Below are positions 6,209 to 6,728 of a stretch of 6,728 nt of DNA, one piece after another. The position numbers and the translations under genes are program-made. The stretch is taken from contig JANLGA010000032.1 in NCBI GenBank assembly GCA_024653225.1, positions 14,082 to 20,809 of the forward strand. Reading direction: 5' to 3'. The DNA comes from Bacillota bacterium (lineage in GTDB: Bacteria; Bacillota; Sulfobacillia; JABLXB01). Numbering within the stretch: position 1 is the first letter of the stretch; the number at the start of each line of letters is the position of its first letter. Under the pieces are notes generated by a model. It ran no database searches. It worked only from the letters and a program-made list of their open reading frames with translations, and was not told the origin of the DNA.

Positions 6209-6728
6209 GTGGACAATGTTTGGGAGTCCGCGCAATTGCGTTTGCGGAGCGCCGGAGAGATCCTGGGACTCGAGGAAAGCATCGTGGATATCCTGTCGAG
6301 ACCGATGCATGTATCGGAGTACCAGATCCCTCTGAGGATGGACGACGGGCGACACAGAGTATTCACGGCCTACAGGGTCCGGCACAACGATGCCCTCGGA
6401 CCGACGAGGGACGGCGTTCGAATCAGGCCCGACCTGACGCTGGACGAGGTAAAGGCACTGGCCACCTTCATGACCGTCAAGCATGCGATTGCCGACATTC
6501 CGGCGGGAGGCGGTAAGGGCGGAATTGCAGCGGATCCCGCCGCGTTAAGCAAGTGGGAGTTGGAGCGACTGGTAAGGGCGTTCATTAGGCGCTTGAACCC
6601 GAGGGGTCCGTGGGCTGATGTGCCCGGCGCGGACATCGGGACCAACTACCAAACTCAAGCTTGGATGCTGGATGAGTACGAGCAGGTGTCCGGATTCCAT
6701 TGTCCCGCCGCGATAAATGACAAGCCTG
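6209..6728 (+). CDS. Glu/Leu/Phe/Val dehydrogenase family, 3' end outside window
   Basis: This is the N-terminal 173 residues of an NAD(P)-dependent amino acid dehydrogenase, a family that interconverts an amino acid with its 2-oxo acid and ammonia. The substrate-binding domain is visible: AYRVRHNDALGPTRDGVR (54-71), then K91 in FMTVKHAI, GGGKGG (100-105) with K103, and VPGADIGT (138-145) with D142 at the position of the catalytic aspartate. The NAD(P)-binding domain lies beyond the window. The GTG at 6209 is chosen because AAAGGAG (6192-6198) lies 10 bases before it; the ATG at 6305 would remove a normal-looking N-terminus. Two changes stand out: R67-D68 where glutamate dehydrogenases have Lys-Gly, and NDKP (170-173) where TGKP is usual. 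The family is certain, but glutamate as substrate is not. There is no sign of cotranscription with the phosphoesterase gene. Confidence 0.92.
   Translation, partial: MDNVWESAQLRLRSAGEILGLEESIVDILSRPMHVSEYQIPLRMDDGRHRVFTAYRVRHNDALGPTRDGVRIRPDLTLDEVKALATFMTVKHAIADIPAGGGKGGIAADPAALSKWELERLVRAFIRRLNPRGPWADVPGADIGTNYQTQAWMLDEYEQVSGFHCPAAINDKP

Noticed and set aside
5831..6484. 217-codon minus-strand frame across the phosphoesterase-dehydrogenase gap
   Set aside because: It overlaps the ends of two genes supported by clear motifs and its product resembles nothing recognisable.

Overview
The window is about 65% GC by eye and densely coded. Six protein genes can be supported, two of them cut by the window edges. 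The order aspartokinase (dapG type), dapA, RNase J is the one known from Bacillota (in Bacillus subtilis dapG-dapA-rnjB). Together with the GC content and the frequent AGG arginine codons, this suggests a GC-rich, deep-branching, possibly thermophilic clostridial lineage. The species cannot be named from this sequence.

Layout. Positions 1-1127 (+) hold the 3' part of an aspartokinase. It overlaps by 19 bases the complete dapA at 1109-1984 (+). A GC-rich hairpin follows, then a clear sigma-A type promoter at 2081-2109 and the RNase J gene at 2150-3817 (+). On the minus strand, read from 4957 down to 3873, lie two small membrane protein genes coupled by an ATGA overlap. They look like the two halves of a COG0701/DUF318-type permease. 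A 264-base divergent intergenic region (4958-5221) carries outward-facing promoter candidates, an inverted repeat and a 14-base palindrome. It separates the permeases from a calcineurin-like metallophosphoesterase gene at 5222-5968 (+). After a 240-base gap with no gene and only weak signals, the 5' part of a Glu/Leu/Phe/Val dehydrogenase family gene begins at 6209 (+) and leaves the window.

How the genes work together. Aspartokinase and dihydrodipicolinate synthase are the first step of the aspartate pathway and the first committed step of its lysine/diaminopimelate branch, which supplies lysine and peptidoglycan precursors. RNase J is an RNA-decay and processing enzyme that shares the neighbourhood but has its own promoter. 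The permease pair, the phosphoesterase and the amino acid dehydrogenase appear to be separate transcription units with no evident functional link to the lysine genes.

No CRISPR array, insertion sequence, rRNA or tRNA was found. The least ordinary parts are the split permease pair, the structured divergent promoter region, and changes at usually conserved substrate-site residues in the dehydrogenase.
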